From contig NZ_JACHLN010000003.1 in NCBI RefSeq assembly GCF_014204495.1, positions 558,001-622,000 of the forward strand: a DNA stretch of 64,000 bases, read 5' to 3'. The translations under genes and the position numbers were made by a program. Positions 1-7,876 of this stretch are shown piece after piece; within the stretch, counting starts at the first letter, position 1, and each line of letters opens with the position of its first letter. Below the pieces are notes generated by a model, which saw only the letters and a program-made list of their open reading frames with translations, was not told where the DNA came from and made no database searches. This stretch comes from Sphingomonas kyeonggiensis. GTDB taxonomy: Bacteria > Pseudomonadota > Alphaproteobacteria > Sphingomonadales > Sphingomonadaceae.

Positions 1-623
1 CCTTCCTCTTCCACCGTCACCCGCTTGCCCGATCCGACATGGCCGATCGCGTGGATCAGCTTGCGCAGCGGCAGCAGCGTGCCGCGGATCAGCAGCGCGC
101 CCAGCGTCAGCAGCAGCAGCGCCGGCACCAGCGCGACCAGGGTGCGCTCGATCGCGAACTGCCAGACCTGCACCGCCTCGCGCGTCTTGAACACGATCCA
201 GCTGCCGTCGGGCATGCGCATCTCGCCGCCCACCACCTGGCCGTGCGCGCTCGGCACCAGGCGAAGCTGGAGATGCGATTCCGCCAGGTCCTTCTCCCAA
301 TTGGTCACCTGCGCTTCCATCCGCTTCTGGCGCGGCGGGAAGGCGGGACGCTGCGGGATCGTCGGCGACCAGCGGACGATATAGCGATCGGTGGTAAGTT
401 CCTGCGCGGCGGTCGGCCGCTCGGCCACCGGCCGTTCGGACAGCAGCTTCTCGGCGATCACCAGATGCTCGGCGAGCCGGTGCGCGTCGCTTTCCTCGAT
501 CGAGTAGCGCGAGGACCGCTCATAGAGGAAGGTGCTCGCCCCGAACTCGACCGCGACGGTGAGCAGCAGGATGAGCAGGATCCTGCCGAGCAGCCCCAGC
601 GGGTGGCGCGGGAGCAGGCTCAG
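1..623 (-). CDS. Sensor histidine kinase, N-terminal part (runs off the left edge)
   Basis: The frame downstream of the OmpR-type regulator stays open to the window edge. It encodes a first membrane segment (LLGRILLILLLTVAVEF), a periplasmic stretch of about 130 residues, a second membrane segment (LVALVPALLLLTLGALLI) and the start of a HAMP-like linker (LLPLRKLIHAIGHVGSGKR). This is the usual N-terminal layout of an inner-membrane kinase; the catalytic half lies outside the window. I found no ATG, GTG or TTG near the start of the frame. The best candidate is CTG at 623, whose CTGA overlaps the regulator's stop codon by 4 bp, as coupled pairs often do. The kinase identity rests on topology and on the cognate regulator. 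The start is uncertain. Confidence 0.72.
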   Translation of the reverse strand, partial: MSLLPRHPLGLLGRILLILLLTVAVEFGASTFLYERSSRYSIEESDAHRLAEHLVIAEKLLSERPVAERPTAAQELTTDRYIVRWSPTIPQRPAFPPRQKRMEAQVTNWEKDLAESHLQLRLVPSAHGQVVGGEMRMPDGSWIVFKTREAVQVWQFAIERTLVALVPALLLLTLGALLIRGTLLPLRKLIHAIGHVGSGKRVTVEEE

Positions 624-1330
624 GACCGGGTGACCTCTGCGCGGAAGATATAGCCGATGCCGCGCACCGTGCCGATCGGCGGCTCATGGCCGGCGGCCGA
701 GATCTTGCGGCGCAACCGGCTGACCAGCACGTCGACGCTGCGATCCGAGCTGTCGCCCAGCCGGACGCGCGAAAGCTCCACCAGCCGCTCGCGCGCGATC
801 ACGCGCTGGGGCTGGCTGAGGAACGCGGCGAGCAGGTCGAACTCGGCACCGGTCAGCTCGACCACGGCGCCGCTCGGCGACTTCACTTCGCGGCGCGGGA
901 AATTGACCGTCCAGCCGTCGAAATGCGCCTGGGTCTCGCGGTCGCCGCCCGCCATGCGCTCCAGCCCGCCGCGGCGAAGCACCGCGCGGATGCGGGCGAT
1001 CAGCTCGCGGGTGCTGAACGGCTTGGCGAGATAATCGTCGGCGCCCAGCTCGAGCCCGAGCACGCGATCATGCTCATTGCCCTTGGCGCTGATGAAGATG
1101 ATCGGCACGTCGCTCTTGCGCCGCACTTCGCGGCACAAGTCGATGCCGCTGGTGCCCGGCAGCATGATGTCGAGCAGGACCAGGTCGACGGGACCGTTGT
1201 CGAACGCCAGCCACATCTCCGGCGCGGTTGCCGCCTGGCGCACCGAATAGCCGTTTTCCTGGAGCGCCCGTGCGGTGAGGGTTCGCAGCGCGGGATCGTC
1301 TTCAACCAGAACGATGACGGGCGCGCTCAT
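620..1330 (-). CDS. OmpR-family response regulator
   Basis: A 236-residue two-domain regulator. The receiver domain (about residues 5-118) has the acidic pocket VEDD, the phosphoacceptor Asp in LVLLDIMLPG and the conserved Lys in DYLAKPF. The C-terminal winged helix (about 135-232) has LTGAEFDLLAAF and the ending VRGIGYIF typical of the OmpR/PhoB group. It would bind DNA when phosphorylated by the kinase encoded just downstream, with which it overlaps by 4 bp. It is the first gene of the pair, so its promoter should lie in the roughly 190 bp before the next gene. The stimulus cannot be told from sequence. Confidence 0.93.
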   Translation of the reverse strand: MSAPVIVLVEDDPALRTLTARALQENGYSVRQAATAPEMWLAFDNGPVDLVLLDIMLPGTSGIDLCREVRRKSDVPIIFISAKGNEHDRVLGLELGADDYLAKPFSTRELIARIRAVLRRGGLERMAGGDRETQAHFDGWTVNFPRREVKSPSGAVVELTGAEFDLLAAFLSQPQRVIARERLVELSRVRLGDSSDRSVDVLVSRLRRKISAAGHEPPIGTVRGIGYIFRAEVTRS

Positions 1331-1521
1331 GCCATGGTCTCGAGAAAATTCATGGACGCGATCTAGGCCTGATGCCCCTTCTCCTCAAGATGGGGGCTTT
1401 ACGGCAATGCTTTGTCACGGACCGGCAGCGCTTCGTAACGTACGGGAAAACCTTCCTTACAGGCGCGCAAAACACGGTATCGGCGCCGGCGCTATCTCTG
1501 CGAAGATCTGAAGGAGATAGC

Positions 1522-1764
1522 ATGAAACTCGCTCTCGCCGCCGTTGCGGCTTCCGTCCTCGCCTTCGCGCCGGCCGCCCAGGCCCAGTCGCTGCACGAGA
1601 CCCATCAGCTGGTCTGGGCGCCCTCGGGCAAGTCCACGGCCACTCATTGGCGGATGCGCGACAAGCCGGCCTGCCCCCAGGCCCAGACCCATCACCAGGC
1701 GGGCAAGTCGGCCCTGCCGGTGCGCACCAAGTGCGCGGTGCAGGTCGCGCAAAAGGCACGCTGA
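1522..1764 (+). CDS. Small exported protein of unknown function
   Basis: An 80-residue protein with a clear Sec signal peptide (MKLALAAVAASVLAFAPAAQAQ, probable cleavage after AQA). The mature part is about 58 residues, rich in His, Gln, Lys and Ala, with two cysteines (DKPACPQ and RTKCAV) that could form a disulfide. The frame stays open upstream, but the ATG at 1522 follows a strong AAGGAG at 1511-1516 and starts exactly at the signal peptide, so I chose it. A good terminator follows 32 bp after the stop, so it is probably monocistronic. I recognise no domain. Its role in the periplasm is unknown. Confidence 0.7.
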   Translation: MKLALAAVAASVLAFAPAAQAQSLHETHQLVWAPSGKSTATHWRMRDKPACPQAQTHHQAGKSALPVRTKCAVQVAQKAR

Positions 1765-1796
1765 GCCGCTTCGGCCAACAGCCGTCCGAACAAAAG

Positions 1797-1826
1797 ACCC
1801 GCGCGGCGATGCCGTGCGGGTTTTTT
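1797..1826 (+). terminator. Rho-independent terminator after the small exported gene
   Basis: An 11-bp stem (ACCCGCGCGGC pairing with GCCGTGCGGGT, one G-T wobble) with a 3-nt loop is followed by TTTTTTCTT. This is a textbook intrinsic terminator for the gene ending at 1764. Confidence 0.85.
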
Positions 1827-1967
1827 CTTGCCTTGAATACAGCAGCCTGCAGTCGATCCAGTCATTACGGACCGATGAGTCAATGGACAGCCCAAATGAT
1901 CGATGCGACCATTTGAAAATATCGACCTGTCGATTTTCCAGCCAATCGTCTGATGGGAGCAAAGACC

Positions 1968-3473
1968 ATGGTTCTTGCTGATCCGAAACTCGAAGTTTCG
2001 CAGTTCATCGATTCCGCGAAGAACGCAATGGGCACGCTCGACGACGAAAAGGGCCTCGCCTATGCCTTCGCGAGCCAGGCCGGCCTGTTCGTTCCCGAGC
2101 TGGAATATCCCAATTTCTGGCAGGTCGGCTGCGTGTTCGACACTGTCCTCGACTATTTCCTCGCGCTGAAGGAAGCAGGCGAGCTGGACCTCGACAGCGC
2201 GACGCTGATGGAAGCGCTGGTGAACAAGGCTGTCCATGGCTATCAATATGGCATCGTCGGCCTGACGGCGGCCTGGTATGACGACTGGTCCTGGTGGGGG
2301 ATCGCGGCGTCCAAGGCGTTCGACCCTGAATACAGCGGGATTTTCGGCGACAAGCTGGAGTTCTTCCAGACGGCGGCGATCGATCTATGGGGCCTGGTCG
2401 ATGACGGCGACTTCACGACGATCGCGAACCGCATCCCGGACGCGATCTGGGCGAACAGCGCGCTCCAGAGCAACCGGGTCAAGTTCACCAGGGAAATCCT
2501 CAGCGCGCGCGGCGAGCTCCATATCGGCACGCGCAACAGCTGGGCGCTGATCGAGCGCGGCGCCCAGGACGGCGGCACGCCGCGCCAGAATGCGGACTAT
2601 GCGACCTTCACCACCCAGACCGTCGGCGATTGGGCCGTGCCGCGCTTCCCGGGCGGCTGCTGGCAATATGATTTCTCCACCCTGCCCTTCCCGGTCGATG
2701 ACGGACCCGACGCGAGCAACCCGAACCCGGCATACAATACGCTCGGCGTGTTCCAGGTCACGCTGATGTCGGGGCTCTACCTCTCCTTCTGCTGCAGCCT
2801 GATCGCCGCCGCCAATCGCAAGGCGGCTGAGGGCCTGAGCGGCGGCGCCTGGGACCGGCTGCAATCGGTCGAGGCCTATCGCCAGAAGGCGGACGAGGTG
2901 GCCGCCTTCCTGGCGAGCTGGCTGAACCTGCCCGGCAGCGATTCGCTGGCGACCGAGTTCGCGCATGGCAAGCTGGTGCATGAGCGCACGCCCACCTACG
3001 CGCCGTTCGATGCGGGCGGCCTCCCGCCGGTCGAGGGCTATTTCGCCAATGCCTATTGGGGCGGGGATCAAGGGCTCATCATGGGCGCGCTCGCCCAATA
3101 TGCGCAGCTGCCCGGCGCCAATGTGCCGGACGCCGACAGCTATCCCTCCGAACTGCTGCAGGGCGTCTTCTACAACATGCCGGCGTTCAGCTGGGGCCAT
3201 CCCAATATGGTCGGGCCCTACCTGGATCCCCAGGGAAACTCGCCGATCAGCAGGGACTCGAACGACTATGGTTCGGGTTCGGGCATTTTCTGGCGCTATG
3301 TGATGCGTACCTGCCGCGCCGATCCCTCTTTCGGCAATCCGGCCCGGCAGGATCCGTATATCGTGAGCACGGCCACCAATTCGGGCACGATCGACAATGA
3401 TTGGGGAAACAACCTGTTTCAGCCGTTCAACACCGTCGCCGCCGCGATCGGCGCCTGGTACCTGCTGAAATAG
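1968..3473 (+). CDS. GH76-like six-hairpin glycosidase (putative)
   Basis: A 501-residue protein. Around residue 100 it has AWYDDWSWWGIAASKAF, which resembles the catalytic double-Asp region of GH76 alpha-1,6-mannanases (a DD followed by WW on the next helix). The rest is rich in aromatic residues, consistent with an alpha/alpha barrel. The family assignment comes from this motif and the general make-up, not from an alignment. The frame opens at ATG 1953, but ATG 1968 has GGGAG at 1955-1959 with 8-nt spacing and is preferred. There is no recognisable signal peptide (MVLADPKLEVSQF), which is odd for this family. It stands alone between a terminator and convergent exporter genes. A different alpha/alpha-barrel family is possible. 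Confidence 0.6.
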   Translation: MVLADPKLEVSQFIDSAKNAMGTLDDEKGLAYAFASQAGLFVPELEYPNFWQVGCVFDTVLDYFLALKEAGELDLDSATLMEALVNKAVHGYQYGIVGLTAAWYDDWSWWGIAASKAFDPEYSGIFGDKLEFFQTAAIDLWGLVDDGDFTTIANRIPDAIWANSALQSNRVKFTREILSARGELHIGTRNSWALIERGAQDGGTPRQNADYATFTTQTVGDWAVPRFPGGCWQYDFSTLPFPVDDGPDASNPNPAYNTLGVFQVTLMSGLYLSFCCSLIAAANRKAAEGLSGGAWDRLQSVEAYRQKADEVAAFLASWLNLPGSDSLATEFAHGKLVHERTPTYAPFDAGGLPPVEGYFANAYWGGDQGLIMGALAQYAQLPGANVPDADSYPSELLQGVFYNMPAFSWGHPNMVGPYLDPQGNSPISRDSNDYGSGSGIFWRYVMRTCRADPSFGNPARQDPYIVSTATNSGTIDNDWGNNLFQPFNTVAAAIGAWYLLK

Positions 3474-3479
3474 GGCTGC

Positions 3480-3516
3480 CCGCCACAGGGCGCGATCTCC
3501 CTGCGCCCTGTGGCGG
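3480..3516. terminator. Perfect 14-bp hairpin between convergent genes
   Basis: CCGCCACAGGGCGC and its exact reverse complement flank a 9-nt loop directly after the glycosidase stop. There is no T-run, so it may act as a bidirectional or Rho-assisted terminator or protect the 3' end. Confidence 0.55.
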
Positions 3517-3520
3517 TCTC

Positions 3521-3569
3521 GCCGCCTGGTCGGCTTGCCCGGGGCGGCCCCGCCGCCTGGTCTGCTTGC
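3521..3569 (+). repeat. Short tandem direct repeat (18 bp, one mismatch)
   Basis: GCCGCCTGGTCGGCTTGC (3521-3538) recurs as GCCGCCTGGTCTGCTTGC (3552-3569) in the convergent intergenic gap, separated by 13 bp. Its function is unknown. Confidence 0.6.
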
Positions 3570-3645
3570 AATGTAGGGTTTCGTCTGTTTGGCTCTCGCG
3601 ACCGGGCCTGGTGCCCGGCCGCTCTTTGAGTCCGTGGGGAACGCC

Positions 3646-4737
3646 TCAGCGCGCCAGCTTCACCGTCACCGTGGTCGACAGGCCCGGCCGCAGCCGCGCC
3701 AGCGCCGGCTGGTCCGGGTCGAGCGCGATGCGCACCGGCACACGCTGGACGATCTTGGTGAAGTTGCCCGATCCCGGCTCGAACGGCAGCAGGGTGAATT
3801 CGGAGCCGGAGCCCGGCGCGAAGCTCTCGACGCGGCCGCTCAGCGGGTCGCCGCCCAGCGCGTCGACATGCACCTTGGCCGGCTGGCCGGCGAGCATGCG
3901 GGCGGTCTGGGTCTCCTTGAAATTGGCGACGACATAGAGCTGGCGGCTCGGCACCAGGGTCAGCAGCCGGGTGCCTGGCTGGACCAGGTCGCCGGCCTGG
4001 GCGCGGCGGTTGCCGATCACGCCGCCGATCGGCGCGCGGATCAGGGTATAGCCTTCGTCCTGCTCGGCCAGCCTCAGCGCGGCGCGGGCGCGCTCGGCGC
4101 CGGCTCGGGCCTTTTCCAGCTCGGCGAGCAGGCTGTCCTTGCGCGCAAGGGTCACGCCGGCGCTGTCCTGCGAAGCGGCCAGGCTCGCGCCGCTTTGCCG
4201 CGCCTTGGCCCGCGCATCGATCAGGACGGCCCGGATCCGCTCGGCGTCCCTCCGCGTTGCGAATCCCTCCGCTAGCAAGGCCTGATACCGAAAATCATCC
4301 GCCTCGGCCCGCTGCAGCTCGGCATTGGCCGACGCAATACCGGTCCGCACCACCGCAACATTCGCCCCAGCCAGCTGCGTCTCGACCCCATGCGACTTGA
4401 TCGCCGCCAGGGCTGCAGCGACATCGGCGTCGGCATCGCGCACCGCGGCGCGGGCCGAATCGAGCCTGGCGGCGAACTCGTGATCCTCGATCCGGACGAG
4501 CGGCTCGCCGGCCTTCACTTCCTGGTTGTCGCGGACCAGCACCTGCGCGATCTGCCCGTTGATCCGTGCCGACACGATCGTGCTGTCGGCCCGGAGATAG
4601 GCATTGTCGGTGGTTTCGCTGGAGGCAGGGCTGGCGATCCACAACGCCCCGGCACCGGCCAGCAGCACTGCGGCACCTCCGGCCACGGCGACCTTGGGCA
4701 GCTTGCGCCGCGGCTTGGATTCGATCTGCTCGCTCAC
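3646..4737 (-). CDS. HlyD/EmrA-type membrane fusion protein
   Basis: A 363-residue periplasmic adaptor of a tripartite exporter. A basic cytoplasmic tail (KPRRKLPK) leads to one membrane anchor (about residues 15-33). Next come a biotinyl-lipoyl half (NAYLRADSTIVSARINGQI), a long Ala-rich helical hairpin (about 85-215), the second lipoyl half (YTLIRAPIGGVIGNR) and a beta-barrel region. It belongs with the EmrB-like MFS pump that starts on the other strand at 5814, although here the two subunits are divergently transcribed rather than in emrAB order. It is the last gene of the tetR-thioesterase-emrA operon and overlaps the thioesterase by 4 bp. No outer-membrane channel gene lies nearby. The substrate is unknown. 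Confidence 0.9.
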   Translation of the reverse strand: MSEQIESKPRRKLPKVAVAGGAAVLLAGAGALWIASPASSETTDNAYLRADSTIVSARINGQIAQVLVRDNQEVKAGEPLVRIEDHEFAARLDSARAAVRDADADVAAALAAIKSHGVETQLAGANVAVVRTGIASANAELQRAEADDFRYQALLAEGFATRRDAERIRAVLIDARAKARQSGASLAASQDSAGVTLARKDSLLAELEKARAGAERARAALRLAEQDEGYTLIRAPIGGVIGNRRAQAGDLVQPGTRLLTLVPSRQLYVVANFKETQTARMLAGQPAKVHVDALGGDPLSGRVESFAPGSGSEFTLLPFEPGSGNFTKIVQRVPVRIALDPDQPALARLRPGLSTTVTVKLAR

Positions 4738-5153
4738 TGGCTGATCACCAGCAGCGTGGAAGTTGCCGAGGCGAGCAACCGTCCCTCGGCATCGGTCAGC
4801 TTCGCCTCGGCGAACGCGACGCGGCGGCCGATCGAGATCACCGTGCCGACCGCGCGGACCAGCCCGGTCTGCTCGGTCATCGCCCGGTGATAGGCGACCT
4901 TGAGCTCGAGCGTGGTGTAGCTCTGCCCCTCCTGCAGGGCGCTGTGCGTGGCGATGCCGCAGGCGGAATCGAGCAGGGTCGCGGCATAGCCGCCATGGAT
5001 CGTGCCGAGGGGATTATAGGCCCGCCGATCGGGCACGCCCTCGAACACCGCATGTCCCCTGGCCACTTCGACCAGCGAGAAGGCGAGCGTCTCGCCGATC
5101 GGCGGTTGCTTGCCGGCGGCGAGCAGCGCCTGCACCTGTTCGAGCCCGTTCAT
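4734..5153 (-). CDS. PaaI-like hotdog-fold thioesterase
   Basis: A 139-residue protein of the size and pattern of the PaaI/YbgC-type acyl-CoA thioesterases. The core NPLGTIHGGYAATLLDSACGIA carries the HGG-G-A turn and the catalytic acidic residue, followed by a strand-rich half (YTTLELKVAYHRA, GTVISIGRRVAFAEAKLTD). It should hydrolyse small or aromatic acyl-CoA esters in the cytoplasm. It is locked between tetR and emrA by 4-bp overlaps on both sides, so it is made with them and is probably controlled by the same operator. A thioesterase inside a drug-exporter operon is unusual and suggests that the exporter or its inducer involves an acyl or aryl acid. Confidence 0.88.
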   Translation of the reverse strand: MNGLEQVQALLAAGKQPPIGETLAFSLVEVARGHAVFEGVPDRRAYNPLGTIHGGYAATLLDSACGIATHSALQEGQSYTTLELKVAYHRAMTEQTGLVRAVGTVISIGRRVAFAEAKLTDAEGRLLASATSTLLVISQ

Positions 5154-5755
5154 GCCTGTATCTCCAATTGATAGCGCGCGCGGATGGCCGAGGCGGAATC
5201 GGCGAGGATCGCGTCGGATTCGGCCGGATCGGTGACGGTTCGCGAGAGCAGCAGCGCGCCGACCAGCTCGGCCAGCATCGAGCGGCCCGCTGCCGGAGCA
5301 TTGGCGATGCCGTGCCGCGCCAGCGCCTCGCCCAGCCGGTGCGCGAGTGCGGTGCTGCCCTGGCCGAAGCGTTCGCGGGCGGCGGGTTCGAGCCGTGCCA
5401 TGTCGCCTGACAGCGCCGCCACCGGGCAGCCCCGGCCGCGCGCATCGCGGTGGAGGGGCGAGAGGTAGAAGCCGACATATTTGTCGAGCGCCGCCCGCGG
5501 ATCGGCCTCGGCCAGCGCCCAGTCGAAGCGACTGCGCGCTTCCTCGAACATCACCCCGATCGCCTCGGCGACGAGCGCGTCCTTCGAGGCGAAATGGGCG
5601 TAGAAGCCGCCATGGGTGAGGCCCGCCTGCTTCATCAGGGCCGACACGCCGACGCCCTCCGGCCCCTTGGCCCGGATCGCAGCGGCTGCCTCCTTCAGAA
5701 TCTTCAGACGCGTAAGTTCGCGATGTTCACGCCCATAGCGCATTTCGGGGGCCAT
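5150..5755 (-). CDS. TetR-family transcriptional regulator of the exporter
   Basis: About 201 residues. The N-terminal helix-turn-helix (about residues 12-58) includes VSALMKQAGLTHGGFYAHFASKDALVAEA, a standard TetR signature; the C-terminal part is a helical ligand domain. An upstream ATG at 5773 exists but lies inside the inverted repeat at 5763-5784. I therefore prefer ATG 5755; ATG 5743 is also possible and has AAGGA at a looser spacing. The gene heads the operon with the thioesterase and membrane fusion protein, and faces the MFS pump. By family precedent it represses both directions from the shared operator until a ligand binds. Confidence 0.9.
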   Translation of the reverse strand: MAPEMRYGREHRELTRLKILKEAAAAIRAKGPEGVGVSALMKQAGLTHGGFYAHFASKDALVAEAIGVMFEEARSRFDWALAEADPRAALDKYVGFYLSPLHRDARGRGCPVAALSGDMARLEPAARERFGQGSTALAHRLGEALARHGIANAPAAGRSMLAELVGALLLSRTVTDPAESDAILADSASAIRARYQLEIQA

Positions 5756-5762
5756 CCTTGTT

Positions 5763-5784
5763 TTATATGACATGCATCATATAA
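5763..5784. promoter_or_regulatory. Probable TetR operator between tetR and the MFS pump
   Basis: A perfect 8-bp inverted repeat, TTATATGA-N6-TCATATAA, sits in the divergent intergenic region. Size, symmetry and AT-richness fit a TetR-dimer site that could control both promoters. Confidence 0.82.
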
Positions 5785-5813
5785 TCATCATCGCACCCGT
5801 TCAAGAGGCCCGG

Positions 5814-7361
5814 ATGGCGCAGACGATCGACCCGCAGGCGCTGCCAGACCGCCGCAAGTTCCTGATCTTCGGCGTGATGGCGTTCGGCCAGTTCATGGCG
5901 CTGATCGACATCCAGATCGTCGCCGCATCGCTCAACGAAGTGCGCGCCGGGCTCTCGGCCAGCTCGGACGAGATCAGCTGGGTGCAGACCGCCTATCTGA
6001 TGGCCGAGCTGGTGATGATCCCCTTCGCCGCGTTCCTCGCACAAGCAGTCTCCACGCGCTGGTTGTTCGCACTCTCGGCCGGATTGTTCACCCTGGCGAG
6101 CGCGCTGTGCGGCCTTGCCTGGAGCATCGAATCGATGATCGCCTTCCGCGCGCTGCAGGGATTCATCGGCGGCGCGATGGTCCCCACGGTGTTTGCAACC
6201 GGTTTCGCGATGTTCACCGGCAAGCAGCGCGCGATGATCCCGGCGATCCTCGGCATGGTTTCCGTACTGGCGCCAACTTTGGGGCCTACTCTGGGCGGAT
6301 GGATAACAGACGCTATGGGCTGGCGCTGGATCTTCTACGTCAACATCCTCCCTGGCGCGGTGGTAGCGACGCTCTCGCTGCTGTTCATCCGGGTCGACCA
6401 GTCCAATCTTTCGATGCTCAAACGGATTGATTGGGTACACTTGATCGCGATGGCCATCTTCCTGGGCGGCCTCGAATATGTGCTGGAGGAAGGCCCGCGG
6501 AACGACTGGTTCCAGGATCACGCCATCGCCACCGGCGCCTGGCTGAGCTTCGTCGCGCTGCTGCTGTTCCTCGAGCGCTCCTTCCGCTCCGAGAACCCGA
6601 TCGTGAACCTTTCTCCCTTCCGCAAGCCGACCTTCGTCTTCGCCTGCGTGTTCAACCTGGTGATCGGCTTCGGCATCTATTCGGCGACCTATCTGGTCCC
6701 GGTCTTCCTCGGCTCGGTGCGGGGCTACAACGCGTCGGAGATCGGTACGACCGTGTTCATCGCCGGCGTGGTCCAGATGCTCGGCGTGCCGATCGCGGCC
6801 GGCCTCTCCCAACGCCTTGATCCGCGGATCATGATAACCTTCGGCCTGAGCCTGTTCGCCGCCGGGCTATGGCTGTTCAGCTTCATGACGCCCGAATGGG
6901 GCTTCCACGCGCTGCTATGGCCGCAGGCGGTGCGCAGCTTCGCGATCATGCTGTGCATCGTGCCGAGCGTGAACCTGGCGCTGGCCGGGTTCGAGGGCCC
7001 CGAACTGCGCTACGCCTCCGGCCTGTTCAACCTGATGCGCAATTTGGGCGGGGCGATCGGCATCGCGCTGGTCAACACCTGGCTGCAGGACAATGCGCGG
7101 CTCCACATGCTGCGGCTGGGCGAGGCGCTGGGCGTGGCCGGGCGCACCGGCAGCGAACTGATCGAGAACCTTGCCGCCTATGCGAGCAGCTACACGCCCG
7201 ACCGCGCCGAGGCGCTGCTGATGGCGCAGGGCGTGGCGGGACATATCGTGCAGCGCCAGGCGATGACGCTGGCGTTCAACGACGTGTTCCGGGTGATGGC
7301 CTATCTGTTCCTGGCGGCGCTGGTGCTGGTGCCGTTCTGCCGACGGCCGAAGGTTGGGTAG
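5814..7361 (+). CDS. EmrB/QacA-type MFS drug exporter (DHA2, 14 TM)
   Basis: A 515-residue inner-membrane proton antiporter. It opens with RRKFLIFGVMAFGQFMALIDIQIVAASL; the acidic residue in the first membrane helix (ALID) is typical of DHA2 pumps. There is a motif-C-like stretch (VLAPTLGPTLGGWITD) in helix 5 and about 14 hydrophobic segments in total, ending FLAALVLVPFCRR. An upstream ATG at 5772 lies inside the operator. ATG 5814 has AAGAGG at 5803-5808 and gives a normal N-terminus, so I chose it. It should pair with the membrane fusion protein at 3646-4737 to export hydrophobic or acidic compounds. It is transcribed away from tetR and probably repressed by it. Confidence 0.93.
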   Translation: MAQTIDPQALPDRRKFLIFGVMAFGQFMALIDIQIVAASLNEVRAGLSASSDEISWVQTAYLMAELVMIPFAAFLAQAVSTRWLFALSAGLFTLASALCGLAWSIESMIAFRALQGFIGGAMVPTVFATGFAMFTGKQRAMIPAILGMVSVLAPTLGPTLGGWITDAMGWRWIFYVNILPGAVVATLSLLFIRVDQSNLSMLKRIDWVHLIAMAIFLGGLEYVLEEGPRNDWFQDHAIATGAWLSFVALLLFLERSFRSENPIVNLSPFRKPTFVFACVFNLVIGFGIYSATYLVPVFLGSVRGYNASEIGTTVFIAGVVQMLGVPIAAGLSQRLDPRIMITFGLSLFAAGLWLFSFMTPEWGFHALLWPQAVRSFAIMLCIVPSVNLALAGFEGPELRYASGLFNLMRNLGGAIGIALVNTWLQDNARLHMLRLGEALGVAGRTGSELIENLAAYASSYTPDRAEALLMAQGVAGHIVQRQAMTLAFNDVFRVMAYLFLAALVLVPFCRRPKVG

Positions 7362-7405
7362 GACAGCCTTCCCGCAAGGGAGGGGAATTCTGAATGGGAT
7401 AGAAG

Positions 7406-7777
7406 TCAGCCCATCGCCCGCGCGTCGAATGCCTGGCGCGCTTCCTCGACGACCCCGAGATTCTCGAAGGTCCAGCGGTACAGCGCCTTGAACGGCGGCT
7501 GGAGCGAGCGGCCGAGCGGGGTGATCTCATATTCCACCGCCACCGGCGACAGCGGCAGCACGCGGCGCAGGATGATGCCGTTGCGCTCGAGCCGGCGCAG
7601 GCACTGGGTGAGCGCCTTTTGCGTCACCCCTTCCAGAAGCCGCTTGATCGCATTGAAGCGCAGCGGCCCGCCATCGAGCACGGCCAGTACCATCATCGAC
7701 CATTTATCGGCGATCTGGTCGATCAGCTCGCGGCTGGGGCAGCCGGCCGAGAAATGCCGGGGGTCGCAATGGTCCAA
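7406..7777 (-). CDS. HxlR-family winged-helix regulator
   Basis: About 123 residues with the HxlR pattern: a Cys near the N-terminus (CPSRELIDQIADKWSMMVLAVL), then GPLRFNAIKRLLEGVTQKALTQCLRRLERNG and VEYEITPLGRSL. The frame is open to GTG 7822, but TTG 7777 has a strong GGAGG with 5-nt spacing and avoids coding through the repeated motif at 7788-7803, so I prefer TTG. HxlR proteins often sense electrophiles or quinones and control oxidoreductases. The divergent neighbour is an Old Yellow Enzyme, a classic target. The Cys residues near the N-terminus could be sensory, but that is inference. Confidence 0.88.
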   Translation of the reverse strand: MDHCDPRHFSAGCPSRELIDQIADKWSMMVLAVLDGGPLRFNAIKRLLEGVTQKALTQCLRRLERNGIILRRVLPLSPVAVEYEITPLGRSLQPPFKALYRWTFENLGVVEEARQAFDARAMG

Positions 7778-7787
7778 GGTTTCCTCC

Positions 7788-7850
7788 GATATACCTGGTC
7801 GACAGCAGGTGCGTTCTTGCACCCAAGTTTACATGATATACCTAGTCGCG
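7788..7850. promoter_or_regulatory. Paired direct-repeat operator candidate between HxlR and OYE genes
   Basis: GATATACCTGGTCG (7788-7801) and GATATACCTAGTCG (7835-7848) are direct repeats with one mismatch, 47 bp apart, in the divergent promoter region. One abuts the HxlR ribosome site and the other lies about 30 bp before the OYE start. They are candidate HxlR sites. Confidence 0.6.
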
Positions 7851-7876
7851 TCCAACCAACACGGATTTCATTCCCT

